NCBI RefSeq assembly: GCF_002632465.1
Contig: NZ_NIBS01000001.1
Span: 155,830 to 219,829, forward strand
Reading direction: 5' to 3'
Length of the DNA: 64,000 nt
DNA from: Xenorhabdus budapestensis
GTDB taxonomy: Bacteria > Pseudomonadota > Gammaproteobacteria > Enterobacterales > Enterobacteriaceae
The notes beneath the pieces were generated by a model that ran no database searches, was not told the DNA's origin, and saw nothing but the letters and a program-made list of their open reading frames with translations. This document shows, piece after piece, positions 62,976-64,000 of the stretch (position 1 is the first letter of the stretch; every line of letters begins with the position of its first letter). A program made the position numbers and the translations under genes.

Positions 62976-64000
62976 ATGTCTTTATTGGAAAAAGAAAAGA
63001 ATAGCATTATCCACAGAACTATCATCTCCATTGAGTCAGTAGATTATTATGGTGAAAAGGTAATGGATAAATGCTCGTCATTATTTAATGATAAGCTATA
63101 CTTCATTATAAAAGAAAACATCAAAGCATTAGAGTCAAACAGGAATAAAAAATTTTCCTTAGAAAGGATATTCGTGGATTTAGGTAATATTGATATTAAT
63201 GCATTTGAAACAGAACTCCCCATAAAATTAAAGTCTGAATTAAGAAAAACTCTGCAAAAGTATTATTATCCTTGCGAATATACTCCGAGGGAAGAGAAAA
63301 GATCTTGCCTATTATCAATGCATAAACCCGTGGGTAAATATATAGATAGATCAGGGAATAATATTTCCTACCAAATATCTACTGAGAATTTATTGATAGA
63401 AAAAGTAGATCATTACTTACGTAAGGGATACTGGTTATCTGATAACAGCAAACATCACGTCACAAATATTGTGCGTATTGATAATGAATTATGGCAAAAG
63501 ATCAACCACCAACCACAACAGTGGTTACCTATGTTAGCTAAACACTGTTTACAATCTGTGGGTCTAAGTCGCTTAATTCAAATCTGCCAGCCAGACGTTC
63601 TTGCTATGCTTTGTCAGTTATTTACTGAAACAACAACATCTGAATTTGTTAATCCGAAAACACAAGCAAGCATAGATAAAAAAGTGACACCAGAAAAATT
63701 AAGTTTGGTGGCTGAATATTATCTGCAACATCAGATTAAATATGTACATGACTTACAACAAGCAATTACATTGCAAATTCAAAATAAGCAAACGTCAACG
63801 GTAAATATCACTCAGAATGATAATAGTCTATTAAAACAGACTCACAATAAACCCGATATACAGATGGATGCAATACCGCCGTTTGCACTCCAGCCCATGC
63901 AAGCACACCATCAGCCAACGGCTACACAACAGCATTATGGTCTGACAAAGGGGGCTGTAGAACAAAACCCTGCAACTTTGCAAAATAGAGAGCAACACAG
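62976..64000 (+). CDS. pvc14: PVC tape-measure protein Pvc14, truncated by window end
   Basis: Open frame from ATG 62976 (MSLLEKEKNSIIHRTIISIE) running without a stop to the window edge, 341 codons so far. The N-terminal contractile-injection tape-measure domain shows FSLERIFVDLGNIDINAFET and LPIKLKSELRKTLQKYYYPC. A second helical block follows (LAKHCLQSVGLSRLIQICQP), then a Gln/His-rich linker. It sets tube length in Afp. The rest of the gene is outside the window. Confidence 0.92.
   Translation, partial: MSLLEKEKNSIIHRTIISIESVDYYGEKVMDKCSSLFNDKLYFIIKENIKALESNRNKKFSLERIFVDLGNIDINAFETELPIKLKSELRKTLQKYYYPCEYTPREEKRSCLLSMHKPVGKYIDRSGNNISYQISTENLLIEKVDHYLRKGYWLSDNSKHHVTNIVRIDNELWQKINHQPQQWLPMLAKHCLQSVGLSRLIQICQPDVLAMLCQLFTETTTSEFVNPKTQASIDKKVTPEKLSLVAEYYLQHQIKYVHDLQQAITLQIQNKQTSTVNITQNDNSLLKQTHNKPDIQMDAIPPFALQPMQAHHQPTATQQHYGLTKGAVEQNPATLQNREQH

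Noticed and set aside
48351-64000. Reading the tail-like genes as a prophage
   Set aside because: No capsid, portal, terminase, integrase or lysis genes are visible, and each protein matches the PVC/Afp set in canonical order.

Overview
The window is a chromosomal segment of an enteric gamma-proteobacterium. The housekeeping proteins align closely with Escherichia coli from memory, often over their full length. A Photorhabdus virulence cassette (PVC/Afp-type extracellular contractile injection system) fills the right end. That combination, with moderately AT-rich DNA and many decayed accessory genes, points to the insect-pathogenic Morganellaceae (Photorhabdus or Xenorhabdus). I cannot fix the species without a search.

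Layout. 0-3.3 kb: 3' part of mpl, argR and mdh. 3.3-4.6 kb: a Ner-like regulator (sfsB/nlp) divergent from two tandem Mu-type DNA-binding genes. 4.6-29 kb: a dense conserved block of ispB, rplU-rpmA-obgE, dacB, greA, yhbY, rlmE-ftsH-folP-glmM-secG, tRNA-Leu, initiator tRNA-Met, rimP-nusA-infB-rbfA-truB-rpsO-pnp, nlpI, yrbN and deaD. It covers translation, RNA decay, ribosome assembly, cell-wall precursors and proteolysis.

29-40 kb: accessory and decaying DNA. A toxin-gene remnant is followed by the btsS/btsR pyruvate-sensing pair, an invasin/intimin-type pseudogene with three lesions, an AT-rich gap, and a membrane-fusion protein with two ABC-2 permeases but no ATPase. After these come a remnant of ubiT (yhbT), then yhbS, yhbQ, a YhcN-type small protein and yhbP. 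In E. coli this interval between deaD and yhbS holds mtr, yhbW and ubiUV, so those genes appear to have been replaced here.

40-44 kb: nrdG-nrdD (anaerobic ribonucleotide reductase, with two NrdR boxes 31 bp apart and an NrdD lacking the N-terminal ATP-cone), ridA, and pyrI without an adjacent pyrB. 44-45.5 kb: a DUF2867 gene, hairpins and a frameshifted IS982-type transposase remnant. 45.5-47.8 kb: a YdeP/FdhF-type molybdopterin oxidoreductase.

48.3 kb to the right edge: pvc1 to pvc14 in one direction with many start/stop overlaps. The genes cover tube (1, 5, 7), sheath (2, 3, 4), spike and tip (8, 10), baseplate (9, 11, 12), tail fibre (13) and tape measure (14, cut by the window end). An ops-like RfaH recruitment element lies in the leader 73 bp before the pvc1 start. 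The ATPase, cap and effector genes expected after pvc14 lie beyond the window.
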